From Pseudacidovorax sp. NFM-22 (lineage in GTDB: Bacteria > Pseudomonadota > Gammaproteobacteria > Burkholderiales > Burkholderiaceae_C): DNA of 64,000 nt. Made by a program: the position numbers and the translations under genes. Location of the stretch: NCBI RefSeq assembly GCF_021401245.1, contig NZ_JACBFY010000002.1:186001-250000 (forward strand), read 5' to 3'. Under the pieces are notes generated by a model that did no database searches, was not told the origin of the DNA, and saw only the letters and a program-made list of their open reading frames with translations. Below are positions 55,351-64,000 of this stretch, piece after piece. The stretch's first letter is position 1. Each line of letters opens with the position of its first letter.

Positions 55351-56846
55351 GCCGACCGGCTCCTGGCGGCAAGCGCCGCCTGCGCCTGGGCGCGGTCGGA
55401 AAAGGGAAGTCGCCGGCCGGCGACTTCCTGGTAGTCCTCATGGCCCTTGCCGGCGAGCAGCACCACGTCCTGTGCGGCGGCCCCGGCCAGGGTCTTGGCG
55501 ATGGCGGCGGCGCGGTCGACCACCACGCGGGCCGCCTGCGGCGCGGCCAGGCCGGCCACGATCTGGTCGACGATGGCCTGCGGCGATTCGCTGCGGGGGT
55601 TGTCGCTGGTGACCACGACGCGGTCGGCGCCCTGCTCGGCCACCGCGCCCATCAGCGGGCGCTTGCCGGCATCGCGGTCGCCGCCGCAACCGAACACGCA
55701 CCACAGCCGGCCGCCGCGCGCTGCGGCGAAGGGGCGCAGCGCGGCCAGCGCCTTCTGCAGCGCATCGGGCGTGTGGGCATAGTCCACCACCACCAGGGGC
55801 AGGCCGGCATCGGCCGGGACCACGTCCATGCGGCCGGGCACGCTGCCCAGGCGGGCGCAGGCCGCGGCGGCGTCGCCCAGCGGCATGCCGAGCGCGCGCA
55901 GCGTGCCGATCACGCCCAGCAGGTTGGCCACGTTGTAGTCGCCCACCAGCGTGGTGGCGACCAGGGCCTCGGCGCCGCCCTGCTCCACCACCTGGAAGCG
56001 CAGGCCCTGCGGACCGTGGCCGGCATCGCGGGCCGACAGGCGCGCAGGCGCGCCCGCGGCCGAGCAGGTCCACAACTCGGTGAGCGCCATGTCGAGCAGC
56101 TCGCCGGCCAGCCGCGCCCCTTGCGGGTCGTCGATGTTGACCACGGCCGCGCGCAGGCCCGGCCAGCGGAACAGCTCGGCCTTGGCCGCCCAGTAGCTCG
56201 CCATGTCGCCGTGGTAGTCCAGGTGGTCCTGCGTGAAGTTGGTGAAGATGGCGACGTCGAAGCGCAGGCCGTCCAGCCGCCGCTCGGCGATGCCGATGGA
56301 CGAGGCCTCCATGGCGCAGGCCTTGACGCCCCGCGCCACCAGGTCGCGCAACGCGCGGTGCAGCGTCACCGGGTCGGGCGTGGTCAGGCCGTTGTAGTCG
56401 ACGGCCGGCGGCACGCCGATGCCCAGCGTGCCAGCGACGGCACAGGGGCCGAAGGCGCTGCCTTCGAGCGCCTGGGCCAGCCACCAGGCGGTGGAGGTCT
56501 TGCCGTTGGTGCCCGTGACGGCCAGCAACGTCATGGCGTCGGCCGGCCGGCCGCACCAGGCAGCAGCGATGGGGCCGGTGGCGGCCTTCAGACCTTCGTA
56601 GGCGGCCACGGATGGCTCGTCGGCGAAGTCGTAGGCCTCGCTGCCGTCGGCTTCGACCAGGCAGGCGGCGGCGCCCTGCGCCAATGCCGACTGCACGAAA
56701 CGCCGGCCGTCGGTGGCCGCGCCCGGCCAGGCGATGAAGCCGTCGCCCGCGCCCACGGCGCGGCTGTCCACCTGCAGTTGCCCGCGCACGCGCGCGGACA
56801 ACCAGGCGGCGGCCTCGTCGGGGGAGTGGAGACGGTGCAGCGCCAT
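55347..56846 (-). CDS. murE: UDP-N-acetylmuramoyl-L-alanyl-D-glutamate--2,6-diaminopimelate ligase MurE
   Basis: MurE adds meso-diaminopimelate to the stem peptide. The 499-residue protein has the P-loop GTNGKTSTAWW and the DNPRSE motif, which marks diaminopimelate rather than lysine specificity. The GKGHEDYQE segment follows near the C-terminus. This shows a standard Gram-negative stem peptide. The start overlaps the ftsI stop by one base. Confidence 0.97.
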   Translation of the reverse strand: MALHRLHSPDEAAAWLSARVRGQLQVDSRAVGAGDGFIAWPGAATDGRRFVQSALAQGAAACLVEADGSEAYDFADEPSVAAYEGLKAATGPIAAAWCGRPADAMTLLAVTGTNGKTSTAWWLAQALEGSAFGPCAVAGTLGIGVPPAVDYNGLTTPDPVTLHRALRDLVARGVKACAMEASSIGIAERRLDGLRFDVAIFTNFTQDHLDYHGDMASYWAAKAELFRWPGLRAAVVNIDDPQGARLAGELLDMALTELWTCSAAGAPARLSARDAGHGPQGLRFQVVEQGGAEALVATTLVGDYNVANLLGVIGTLRALGMPLGDAAAACARLGSVPGRMDVVPADAGLPLVVVDYAHTPDALQKALAALRPFAAARGGRLWCVFGCGGDRDAGKRPLMGAVAEQGADRVVVTSDNPRSESPQAIVDQIVAGLAAPQAARVVVDRAAAIAKTLAGAAAQDVVLLAGKGHEDYQEVAGRRLPFSDRAQAQAALAARSRSA

Positions 56847-58597
56847 CAGAAGCTCTCGTCCACGCCCTGGGTGAGCACCAGCGGCTTGACGGCCAGGTCG
56901 GGCGCGACGTTCATCATGCGCAGCGTCTGCTGCACCACTTCGCTGAACACCGGGCCGGCCACGGTGCCGCCGTAGAAGTTGCCGTCGCTCGGCTCGTCGA
57001 TCATGACGCCCACGATGATGCGCGGCTTGTCGATGGGCGCCATGCCGGTGAACCAGCCGCGGTACTTGCCTGCCGCATAGCCCTTGCCGACCTGCTTGCG
57101 CGCGGTGCCCGACTTGCCGCCCACCGAGTAGCCCACGGTCTGCGCCAGCTGGCCGGTGCCGCCGGGGCCGGCGGCCATCTGCAGCATCTTGCGGATGGAC
57201 GCCGCGGTGGAGGGCGAGAACACGCGCACGCCCGGCGGCTCCTCGTTGCTCTTGAGCATGGTCAGCGGCAGCACCTTCCCGTCGTGCGAGAAGGCGGTGT
57301 ACGAATGGCACATCTGCAGCAGCGAGGCCGACAGGCCGTAGCCGTAGGCCATGGTGGCCTGCTCGACGGGCTTCCAGGTCTTCCAGGGACGCAGGCGGCC
57401 CGGCGCGGCACCGGGGAAGGTGATCTGCGGCTTCTGGCCGTAGCCCAGCGCGGTGTAGGTCTCCCACATCTCGCTGGGGCTCATCTTCTGCGCGATCTTG
57501 AGGGCGCCGACGTTGCTGGACTTCTGGATCACGCCCTCCACCGTCAGCACGCCATAGTTGTGGGTGTCGCTGATGGTGAAGCCGCCGATCTGGTAGCGGC
57601 CCGGCGTGGTGTCGATGATGGTGCTGGGCTTGACGCGCCCGGCCTCCAGCGCCATGGCCACGGTGATCGGCTTCATGGTCGAGCCGGGCTCGAAGGTGTC
57701 GGTGATGGCACGGTTGCGCAACTGCTCGCCGGTGAGGTTGCGGCGCTTGTCGGGCACGTAGCTGGGGTAGTTGGCCAGCGCCAGCACCTCGCCGGTCACG
57801 GCGTCGAGCACCACCACGCTGCCGGCCTTGGCCCGGTGCTTGGTCACGGCGTCGCGCAGCTTCTGGTAGGCGAAGAACTGCACCTTGGAGTCGATGGACA
57901 GCTGGATGTCCTTGCCGTCCAGGGGCGGCACGCGTTCGCCCACGCCCTCGACCACGCGGCCCAGGCGGTCCTTGATCACCCGCTGCGAACCGGGCTTGCC
58001 GCCCAGGTCCTTGTCGAAGGCCAGCTCGATGCCTTCCTGGCCGTGGTCCTCGACGTTGGTGAAGCCCACCACGTGCGCGGCGGATTCGCCCTCGGGATAC
58101 TGGCGCTTGTATTCGCGGGTCTGGTAGAGGCCCTTGACGCCCAGCGCAGCGATCTCCTTGGCGATGGGCTCGTCGACCTGGCGCTGGATCCAGACGAAGC
58201 TCTTGTCCTCGTCGGCCAGTTTCTGGTCGAGGTCCTGCGGCTTCATGCCGAGCAACTGGGCGACGCGGCGCAGCTTGGTCCGGGTCTCGGGATCGTTGCG
58301 GTCGATGTCCTCGGGAATCGCCCACACGCTGGGGGCGATCACGCTGGAGGCCAGGATCAGGCCGTTGCGGTCCAGGATGCGGCCGCGGCTGGCGGGCAGC
58401 TCGATGGTGCGGGTGAAGCGCACCTCGCCCTGCCGCTGGAAGAAGTCCTGGCCGATCACCTGCACATAGGCTGCGCGGCCGGCCAGCACCACGAAGCCCA
58501 TCGCGATGGCGGCCACGATGAACTTGCTGCGCCAGACCGGCGTCTTGCTGGCCAGCAGCGGGCTGGTCGTGTAGCGGACGGAAGGGCCGCGGCTCAT
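56846..58597 (-). CDS. ftsI: Septal transpeptidase FtsI (PBP3)
   Basis: FtsI crosslinks septal peptidoglycan. The 583-residue protein has a membrane anchor (about residues 26-48), a pedestal domain (RGRILDRNGLILA) and the transpeptidase domain. The active-site Ser is residue 306 in STMK, with SSN in KSSNVGALK and the KSGT box in GKSGTARK. It overlaps ftsL by four bases. Confidence 0.97.
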   Translation of the reverse strand: MSRGPSVRYTTSPLLASKTPVWRSKFIVAAIAMGFVVLAGRAAYVQVIGQDFFQRQGEVRFTRTIELPASRGRILDRNGLILASSVIAPSVWAIPEDIDRNDPETRTKLRRVAQLLGMKPQDLDQKLADEDKSFVWIQRQVDEPIAKEIAALGVKGLYQTREYKRQYPEGESAAHVVGFTNVEDHGQEGIELAFDKDLGGKPGSQRVIKDRLGRVVEGVGERVPPLDGKDIQLSIDSKVQFFAYQKLRDAVTKHRAKAGSVVVLDAVTGEVLALANYPSYVPDKRRNLTGEQLRNRAITDTFEPGSTMKPITVAMALEAGRVKPSTIIDTTPGRYQIGGFTISDTHNYGVLTVEGVIQKSSNVGALKIAQKMSPSEMWETYTALGYGQKPQITFPGAAPGRLRPWKTWKPVEQATMAYGYGLSASLLQMCHSYTAFSHDGKVLPLTMLKSNEEPPGVRVFSPSTAASIRKMLQMAAGPGGTGQLAQTVGYSVGGKSGTARKQVGKGYAAGKYRGWFTGMAPIDKPRIIVGVMIDEPSDGNFYGGTVAGPVFSEVVQQTLRMMNVAPDLAVKPLVLTQGVDESF

Positions 58598-58941
58598 CGC
58601 GTGCTCCTGGGTGCGGCGGCCGGCGCACCGGCGGGCACCACGGGCGGTGCTGGCGGCACGGCGGGGATCACCGTGCCATCCGCCCGCACGTACAGCGTGA
58701 TGGCGGGCGTGGTGGTGCGCATCTTGAGCTTGTCCTTGACCAGCGTCTCGATGCGCAGCGGCGTGGCCTGCGCGCGGCGCTCGACCTGTAGGCGCTCGTA
58801 CTCGGTCTCCAGCGTGCGGGCCTCGGCCTGGGCGCGGTAGTACTGGCCGTAGAGCTGGCGCGACTGGTACTGGGTGTGCACCAGCAGCAGCGCGGTGCCG
58901 ATCACGGCCAGCAGCAGCAGGAGGTTCAACCGGGTAATCAC
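58594..58941 (-). CDS. ftsL: Cell division protein FtsL
   Basis: FtsL is a small bitopic divisome protein that forms a coiled coil with FtsB. The 115-residue product has a membrane segment (about residues 5-22), a heptad-bearing periplasmic helix (residues 30-70) and a Pro/Ala-rich tail. It overlaps rsmH and ftsI by four bases each. Confidence 0.93.
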   Translation of the reverse strand: MITRLNLLLLLAVIGTALLLVHTQYQSRQLYGQYYRAQAEARTLETEYERLQVERRAQATPLRIETLVKDKLKMRTTTPAITLYVRADGTVIPAVPPAPPVVPAGAPAAAPRSTR

Positions 58942-59864
58942 GCCGGCACCTCGGTGCGCTCGGCCACGCGCAGGATCGCGCTGCGCGCACGCGGGTTGGC
59001 CGCCACTTCTTCGGCCGAGGGCTTGATGCGCTCGAGCGCACGCAGCCTCATGGGCTTGGGCGCGGCGAAAGGCGCGCGGCGGTCGTAGACCTCCTTGGAG
59101 TGCTCGGCGATGAACTGCTTGACGATGCGGTCTTCCAGCGAATGGAAGCTGATCACCGCCAGCCGCCCTCCCGGCTCCAGCACCGACAGGCTGGCGCTCA
59201 GCGCCTGTTGCAGCTCTTCAAGCTCGGCGTTGATGAAAATCCGAAGAGCCTGAAATGTGCGCGTTGCAGGGTTCTGGCCCGGCTCGCGGGTTTTGACCGT
59301 GCCAGCCACGAGCTCGGCCAGCTCGGCGGTGGTTGAAATTGCGCCCCGTTCTTGTCGGCGAGCAGCAATCGCCTTTGCAATCTGAACAGCAAACCGTTCT
59401 TCGCCATAGTCACGGATCACCTCTGCAATCTGCTGTGGTTCGGCTGTGGCCAGCCAGTCGGCCACGCTCTGGCCGCGCGTGGGATCCATGCGCATGTCGA
59501 GCGGGCCGTCCAAACGAAAAGAAAAACCCCGGGCGGGGTTGTCGATCTGGGGGGAGCTGACGCCGAGGTCCATCAGGACCCCGGCCACACTGCCGGGTGG
59601 CAGCTCCCCCAGGTGGGTGAAGCCCTGGTGCCGGATGGAAAAGCGCGGGTCGGCGATGGTGCCGGCCTGCGCCACCGCCTCCGGATCCTTGTCGAAGGCC
59701 ACGAGGCGGGCGCCTGGCGCCAGCCGCTCCAGCAGCAGCCGCGAATGACCGCCGCGACCGAAGGTGGCGTCGACGAAGGTGCCGTCGGGCGCCGGCGCAT
59801 CGCCGAGCACGGCGCGCACGCCCTCTTCGAGCAGCACGGTTGTGTGGAGGAAGGATGCGGCCAT
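58938..59864 (-). CDS. rsmH: 16S rRNA (cytosine1402-N4)-methyltransferase RsmH
   Basis: RsmH methylates C1402 of 16S rRNA and is standard in the dcw cluster. The 308-residue protein has the N-terminal [16 protein letters not shown]-binding [24 protein letters not shown] and the C-terminal [17 protein letters not shown] 59864 was chosen. A GTG at 59873 overlapping the mraZ stop (GTGA) would add three residues and is also plausible. Confidence 0.96.
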   Translation of the reverse strand: MAASFLHTTVLLEEGVRAVLGDAPAPDGTFVDATFGRGGHSRLLLERLAPGARLVAFDKDPEAVAQAGTIADPRFSIRHQGFTHLGELPPGSVAGVLMDLGVSSPQIDNPARGFSFRLDGPLDMRMDPTRGQSVADWLATAEPQQIAEVIRDYGEERFAVQIAKAIAARRQERGAISTTAELAELVAGTVKTREPGQNPATRTFQALRIFINAELEELQQALSASLSVLEPGGRLAVISFHSLEDRIVKQFIAEHSKEVYDRRAPFAAPKPMRLRALERIKPSAEEVAANPRARSAILRVAERTEVPA

Positions 59865-59869
59865 CTGGG

Positions 59870-60304
59870 TCACAGCTTGAGCATCCGGGCCGCCTCGGAG
59901 TTGCGGATGTTCTCCATCATCTCCGCGGCTTCCTTGGCCTGGTAGGCCGCCTTGTCCCACAGCTCGAAGCGGTGGCCCACGCCGAGCAGCAGCACGTCGC
60001 GGGTGATGCCCGCGAGCTCACGCAACTCGGGCGAGATCAGCACACGGCCGGTGCCGTCGAGTTCCACGTCGGAGGCGCTGCCCAGGTAGAAGCGCTTGAG
60101 CCATTGCTCGGAGGACGGCAGCGCCGCCAGGCTGGCGCGCGCCTCTTCCCACACCGGGCGGGGGTACAGGTTCAGGCCACCGTCGGGATTGCGGGTCACG
60201 GTGATCTGACCACCGGCCTCCGTGCGCAGGGCGTCCAGATACCGGGCAGGCATCGACAGCCGCCCCTTGGCATCCAGATTCAGCGATGACGTGCCCTGAA
60301 ACAC
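59870..60304 (-). CDS. mraZ: Transcriptional regulator MraZ
   Basis: MraZ is the AbrB-fold repressor of the dcw operon. The 144-residue protein has two swapped-hairpin domains, with [13 protein letters not shown] and [14 protein letters not shown] as the paired DXXXR motifs. The GTG start at 60304 gives the canonical length beginning (M)[13 protein letters not shown]; upstream codons in frame have no family similarity. Three GTGGG-like repeats lie upstream at 60361-60385. Confidence 0.95.
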   Translation of the reverse strand: MFQGTSSLNLDAKGRLSMPARYLDALRTEAGGQITVTRNPDGGLNLYPRPVWEEARASLAALPSSEQWLKRFYLGSASDVELDGTGRVLISPELRELAGITRDVLLLGVGHRFELWDKAAYQAKEAAEMMENIRNSEAARMLKL

Positions 60305-60360
60305 GAACCCATAACTCCCGAAAAAGCGGTCGGCGAACTGCCGAGTAGGACGGGGCCTAA

Positions 60361-60385
60361 CCCACGTTTTCCCACTTTCCTGCAC
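60361..60385 (-). promoter_or_regulatory. MraZ operator: three GTGGG-like repeats
   Basis: On the minus strand the order is GTGCA-n5-GTGGG-n5-GTGGG, a 10-base period. MraZ is known to bind TGGGN repeats with five-base spacers. The repeats lie at the predicted transcription start, so binding would block initiation. Confidence 0.75.
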
Positions 60386-60393
60386 TTTTTTGC

Positions 60394-60399
60394 ACTGTA
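60394..60399 (-). promoter_or_regulatory. -10 box for the mraZ (dcw) operon
   Basis: On the minus strand this reads TACAGT. TTGGCG lies 15 bases upstream (60420-60415), a short spacing. The predicted start is near 60387, just before the MraZ repeats, leaving a leader of about 84 bases. Confidence 0.5.
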
Positions 60400-60420
60400 G
60401 CAGGAAACACCTGCCGCCAA

Positions 60421-60570
60421 TCGACTGTTACGAGGTATTTTTTGTAATGGAATCAATGACTTAGAGCACAACTTTCCTGCGGCTTCAGCCCTCATTTCTC
60501 TTTGCTGATGAAGCACTTAGCTACCACAGTGGAAGTTCCGCGTTAGCTGGTGTAGGCCCAGGCCTGCATC
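60421..60570. other. AT-richer stretch upstream of the dcw promoter
   Basis: No gene is visible. The base composition is clearly more AT-rich than the surroundings, with runs such as GTATTTTTTGTAATGG. It may hold additional promoters, an UP element or a small RNA, none of which I can identify firmly. Confidence 0.4.
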
Positions 60571-60606
60571 AAAAGGCAACGGCCCGGGCGTCGCCACCCG
60601 GGCCGT
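60571..60606 (-). terminator. Terminator after hslU
   Basis: ACGGCCCGGG (60579-60588) and CCCGGGCCGT (60597-60606) form a perfect 10-bp stem with an eight-base loop. On the minus strand the hairpin is followed by TGCCTTTTG, a short T run. Confidence 0.75.
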
Positions 60607-60632
60607 CGAACTGTCAAGAGTCTTTCGCGCGC

Positions 60633-61964
60633 TCAGAGAATGAAACGCGACAGATCCTCGTCCTTGCTGAGCATGTCCAGCCGTGCATCCACATAGGCGG
60701 CATCGATGCTCACCGTCTGGCCCGAGAGCTTGGCCGCGTCGAAGCTCACCTCGTCCAGCAGCCGCTCCATCACGGTCGACAGGCGCCGCGCGCCGATGTT
60801 CTCGGTGCGCTCGTTCACTTCGAAGGCGATGGTCGCCAGCCGGGTGATGCCGTCCGGCGTGAAGGCCAGCGTGACGCCTTCGGTGGCCAGCAGCGCCTCG
60901 TACTGCTTGACCAGCGACGCGCGGGTCTGCGTGAGGATGCTCTCGAAATCCGCCACCGACAGCGACTGCAGCTCCACGCGGATCGGCAGCCGGCCCTGCA
61001 GCTCCGGGATCAGGTCGCTGGGCTTGGCCAGGTGGAAGGCGCCGCTGGCGATGAACAGGATGTGGTCGGTACGCACCACGCCGTACTTGGTGGTGACGGC
61101 CGTGCCCTCCACCAGCGGCAGCAGGTCGCGCTGCACGCCCTGGCGGGAGACGTCGGCACCCTGCGCCTCGCTGCGGGTGGCCACCTTGTCGATCTCGTCG
61201 ATGAAGACGATGCCGTTCTGCTCGGCGTTGACCAGCGCCTGGGCACGGATCTCCTCCTCGTTGAGCAGCTTGCCGGCTTCTTCCTCGGTCAGCAGGCGCA
61301 GCGCCTCGGCGATCTTGAGCTTGCGCGTCTTGCGACGGCCCTGGCCCAGCTGGCTGAACATGCCGCGCAGCTGCTCGGCCATCTCCTCCATGCCGGCGGG
61401 GCCCATGATTTCCATCGCGGGCCGCGCCTCGGCCACCTCGATCTCGATCTCCTTGTCGTCCAGCTCCTTCTGGCGCAGCTTCTTGCGGAAGGCCTGGCGG
61501 GTGGCGTTTGCGCTGTCACTGGCCACTACGCGGCCTTCTGCATCCCGGGCGGCGGGCAGCAGTGCGTCGAGGATGCGCTCCTCGGCCGCGTCCTCGGCGC
61601 GCACCCGCACCTTGGCCACCTCGGCCTCCCGCGTGCGCTTGACCGAGACCTCGGCCAGGTCGCGGATGATCGAATCCACGTCCTTGCCCACGTAGCCCAC
61701 CTCGGTGAACTTGGTGGCCTCGACCTTGATGAAGGGCGCGTCCGCCAGCCGGGCCAGCCGGCGGGCGATCTCCGTCTTGCCCACGCCGGTGGGGCCGATC
61801 ATGAGGATGTTCTTGGGCGTGATCTCGGGCCGCAATTTCTCGTCGACCTGCTGGCGGCGCCAGCGGTTGCGCAGCGCGATCGCCACGGCCCGCTTGGCCT
61901 CCTTCTGGCCGACGATGTGGTTGTCCAGCTCGGACACGATTTCCTGGGGGGTCATGGCGGACAT
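60633..61964 (-). CDS. hslU: ATP-dependent protease ATPase subunit HslU
   Basis: HslU unfolds substrates for the HslV peptidase. The 443-residue protein equals the E. coli length. It has the N-domain [17 protein letters not shown], Walker [10 protein letters not shown], Walker [10 protein letters not shown], and a C-terminal end LSRFIL typical of HslU docking into HslV. The start at 61964 has a GGA upstream; an ATG at 61979 would add five residues. It is separated from hslV by 185 bases holding a dispersed repeat. Confidence 0.97.
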   Translation of the reverse strand: MSAMTPQEIVSELDNHIVGQKEAKRAVAIALRNRWRRQQVDEKLRPEITPKNILMIGPTGVGKTEIARRLARLADAPFIKVEATKFTEVGYVGKDVDSIIRDLAEVSVKRTREAEVAKVRVRAEDAAEERILDALLPAARDAEGRVVASDSANATRQAFRKKLRQKELDDKEIEIEVAEARPAMEIMGPAGMEEMAEQLRGMFSQLGQGRRKTRKLKIAEALRLLTEEEAGKLLNEEEIRAQALVNAEQNGIVFIDEIDKVATRSEAQGADVSRQGVQRDLLPLVEGTAVTTKYGVVRTDHILFIASGAFHLAKPSDLIPELQGRLPIRVELQSLSVADFESILTQTRASLVKQYEALLATEGVTLAFTPDGITRLATIAFEVNERTENIGARRLSTVMERLLDEVSFDAAKLSGQTVSIDAAYVDARLDMLSKDEDLSRFIL

Positions 61965-62033
61965 CGGGTTCCTATCCATTCAATGAAGCACGCGCCGCAC
62001 ACGGCACGGAAAAAGATGCGCCTTGGCGCGGTC

Positions 62034-62148
62034 AGACGGCCGCGGAGCAGGCCACGCCAGCGGCCGCCGCGGAACTGGCTTCGCCAGGCCGCCGGCGGCG
62101 CCCCCTCGCAGGGGGTTGGCGGAGCGCGAAGCGCGCAGCCTGGGGGTG
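62034..62148 (-). repeat. Dispersed intergenic repeat, copy B
   Basis: The minus strand aligns with copy A at 37236-37360, sharing GGCCTGGCGAAGCCAGTTCC and CTGGCGTGGCCTGCTCCGCG. It contains a CCCCCT/AGGGGG hairpin at 62101-62115. It begins immediately after the hslV stop and fills most of the spacer to hslU. Confidence 0.75.
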
Positions 62149-62149
62149 G

Positions 62150-62695
62150 TCAAAGTGTTTCTATCGTGTGGTGCATGTTGGTGTAGATGCACAGCTGGCC
62201 GGAGATCTCCAGCGACTTGCGCACCACATCCTCGGCCGACAGATCGGTGTTCTCGACCAGCGCCTTGGCCGCCGAGTGGGCATAGGCGCCGCCCGATCCG
62301 ATGGCCACGATGCCCTGCTCGGGCTCCAGCACATCGCCATTGCCGGTGATGATGAGCGAGGTGGTGCGGTCGGCCACCGCCAGCATCGCCTCCAGGCGCC
62401 GCAGCACGCGGTCGGTGCGCCAGTCCTTGGTCAGCTCGATGGCGGCGCGGGAGAGTTGGCCCTGGTGCTTCTCCAACTTGGCCTCGAAGCGCTCGAACAG
62501 CGTGAAGGCATCGGCCGTGGCACCCGCGAACCCGGCGATCACCTTGCCCTGGTAGAGCCGGCGTACCTTGCGCGCCGAACCCTTGAAGACGATGTTGCCC
62601 AGCGTCACCTGGCCGTCGCCGCCGATGGCGACCTGCTCGCCCTGCGGCGTGCTGCGGCGCACGCTGACGATGGTGGTTCCATGAAATTGTTCCAT
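62150..62695 (-). CDS. hslV: ATP-dependent protease peptidase subunit HslV
   Basis: HslV is the threonine peptidase of the HslUV complex. The 181-residue protein has a six-residue propeptide before the catalytic Thr (MEQFHG then TTIVSVRR), GDGQVTLGN and the conserved [18 protein letters not shown]. The ATG at 62695 has AGGTGG upstream; a GTG at 62704 would add three residues. hslU follows after a spacer holding repeat copy B. Confidence 0.97.
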   Translation of the reverse strand: MEQFHGTTIVSVRRSTPQGEQVAIGGDGQVTLGNIVFKGSARKVRRLYQGKVIAGFAGATADAFTLFERFEAKLEKHQGQLSRAAIELTKDWRTDRVLRRLEAMLAVADRTTSLIITGNGDVLEPEQGIVAIGSGGAYAHSAAKALVENTDLSAEDVVRKSLEISGQLCIYTNMHHTIETL

Positions 62696-62789
62696 CGCAG
62701 CCACCTGGGGGCGTTCCGGGGCTGCACAAGGGCGGCGCGGGATTTTTTCTGTCGGCGCAGCCCTGGCCGCCGCTCCCAGGCCCAGGCCG

Positions 62790-63998
62790 TCAGCCCGCGC
62801 GGGGCACGACCACGGCGCAGCGATCCACGCCGGTCAGCCGCAGGAACTCGGCCAGCACCCCATGCACCGCCAGCAGCCGCAGGCCCGGCCGGGCACCCAG
62901 CCGGGCACGCAGGGCCTCGGCGGCCGCCAGGTCCATGCGCACGAGCGCGGCGCAGTCGATCTCGGGGCCGGCACCGGCCCGGTCGAGCGCCTCCTCGATA
63001 CTGGACCAGGGCAGGCTGTCGGCCCCCGCGAGCTCGCCGGCCAGGAAGGCGCCCCGCGCCGCCGCCGGATCCAGCGCGGCACGGGTGCTGGACAGCCCCG
63101 CGTCGCCCATCTCCGCCACGGTGCCGCGCGGCGCCTGCCACGAGGGCGGCGTGATCTCGTAGGTGATGCAGTAGTTGAGGGCCACCAGCTCGAAGTCGTC
63201 CAGGCGATTGAGCAGGCGAAGGACGGCCAGGTGCAGGCTCCACCAGCCCGCGTCGACGCCGCGCTCACCCAACGGGGTGGCGGCAGCCAGCACCGCCAGC
63301 AAGTCATCGGTGCCCAGGAAACCCATCTGCACTGGCGAGAGCGCCCAGTGCGTGACCAGCGTCGTGAGCGGCTGCACGGCATCTGCCTCGATCTGGCCCA
63401 GGCCGCGCCAGTCCAGGCGCCAGACGCTGCCCTTCGCCCGCGACAGGGCCTGCGTGAGCGCCAGCAGCGCCGGGCGGTCCAATCGGGCGGGCGCCTGCCA
63501 GTCGGTCTCCGTGCGCGCATCCAGGCGTTGCGCCACCTCGCCCGTGCGCGCATCCCGCGCCAGCGTCCGCAGCGACACCCAGGCCGGTACCGGCAGGCCG
63601 AAGCGCTCGGCATAGGGGGCAGCCGCCTCGGCAAAGCGCTCCGCGTCGCCCGTGGCGCGGTAGAAGTCGAGCAGGGCGCGCCAGGTCTGGAGTTGGTCGG
63701 CAAAGGCGCTGCCGGGCACCAGGGCCTGCCGCAGCGCGCTTTCGGCGCCGGGGTCATCGCCCTGAGCGAAGCGGACGGCCGCTTCTTCGAGGGGCGTGTC
63801 GAAGGCCAGGCGCGGCGCCGCGGTGTACGCCGGCCGGTGCGTGGAGAAGGACGGCAGCAGCACTTCGGGCGCCGCAGGCGCCATGGCCTCACGCGGCGGC
63901 TGCAGATCGGTCGGCACGACCGGCGCGGTATCGGCATAGGCGCGCGCGTGGTGCTCGGCCAAAGAGGCATCCCCCGCAGGGGTGCCGGCCGGCACCGT
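62790..63998 (-). CDS. STAS-like domain protein, partial (5' end outside window)
   Basis: The frame is open to the right edge, so the true start is not seen. About 400 residues are visible. The N-terminal part is Pro/Ala-rich and low in complexity, followed by helical segments ([24 protein letters not shown]). Two regions resemble STAS/anti-anti-sigma folds: around [21 protein letters not shown] and at the C-terminus ([23 protein letters not shown]). No enzyme motif is visible. Proteins of this type appear next to hslV in relatives, from memory. Function unknown. Confidence 0.7.
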   Translation of the reverse strand, partial: TVPAGTPAGDASLAEHHARAYADTAPVVPTDLQPPREAMAPAAPEVLLPSFSTHRPAYTAAPRLAFDTPLEEAAVRFAQGDDPGAESALRQALVPGSAFADQLQTWRALLDFYRATGDAERFAEAAAPYAERFGLPVPAWVSLRTLARDARTGEVAQRLDARTETDWQAPARLDRPALLALTQALSRAKGSVWRLDWRGLGQIEADAVQPLTTLVTHWALSPVQMGFLGTDDLLAVLAAATPLGERGVDAGWWSLHLAVLRLLNRLDDFELVALNYCITYEITPPSWQAPRGTVAEMGDAGLSSTRAALDPAAARGAFLAGELAGADSLPWSSIEEALDRAGAGPEIDCAALVRMDLAAAEALRARLGARPGLRLLAVHGVLAEFLRLTGVDRCAVVVPRAG

Positions 63999-64000
63999 GT

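Overview
The window is a GC-rich, gene-dense chromosomal segment with no phage, insertion sequence, tRNA, rRNA or CRISPR array that I can see. Gene content and order point to a betaproteobacterium of the order Burkholderiales, most likely family Comamonadaceae. The supporting features are a dcw cluster running mraZ to ftsZ followed by lpxC, a lysine/alanine-repeat histone H1-like protein, a Bug-type periplasmic receptor, accB-accC-prmA-zinc ribbon gene order, long NrdA with an extra N-terminal ATP-cone, and dispersed repeats that I associate from memory with Comamonadaceae. The genus cannot be fixed from sequence alone.

Layout. 1-2.9 kb: glrK(qseE)-qseG-glrR(qseF), a two-component system with its lipoprotein. 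3.1-5.3 kb: a possible small protein and opgH, behind a candidate sigma-54 promoter with two GlrR-type operators. 5.5-11.9 kb: ffh, divergent cytochrome c assembly gene, PP0621-family protein, pilS-pilR, ampD. 12.1-17.4 kb: NrdR-controlled nrdA, structured spacer, nrdB, histone H1-like gene. 17.4-23.9 kb (minus strand): PfkB kinase, zinc-ribbon/DUF3426 protein, prmA, accC, accB, TlpA-like protein and an unknown. 24.0-26.0 kb: mpl and a cupin. 26.0-30.2 kb (minus): aroG with an aromatic-amino-acid attenuator, tldD, rodA. 30.2-38.0 kb (plus): YqiA-like hydrolase, RNB nuclease, TonB-like protein, aroE, mtgA, plsC-like, cdsA-like, ruvC. 38.1-41.2 kb: LysR regulator divergent from a Bug receptor-maleylacetate reductase pair. 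41.2-60.3 kb (minus): the dcw cluster plus lpxC and a 58-residue membrane protein. 60.6-64 kb (minus): hslU, hslV and a partial STAS-like protein.

Functional theme. Much of the window builds or recycles the envelope: peptidoglycan precursors (murC-G, ddl, mraY), polymerases (rodA, ftsW, ftsI, mtgA), recycling (ampD, mpl), divisome proteins (ftsL, ftsQ, ftsA, ftsZ), lipid A (lpxC), phospholipids (plsC- and cdsA-like, accBC) and periplasmic glucans (opgH).

Most notable. (1) A complete ribosome-mediated attenuator precedes aroG: a 24-codon leader with seven aromatic residues in eight consecutive codons, a terminator with an eight-T run, and a matching antiterminator. (2) A sigma-54 promoter with two TGTC-N10-GACA sites sits between glrR and opgH, suggesting GlrR controls periplasmic glucan synthesis. 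(3) Many transcription units have a -10 hexamer 6-8 nt before the start codon and no Shine-Dalgarno, suggesting widespread leaderless mRNAs. (4) A 125-bp near-palindrome lies at the end of ftsZ. (5) MurD carries a roughly 90-residue acidic insertion.
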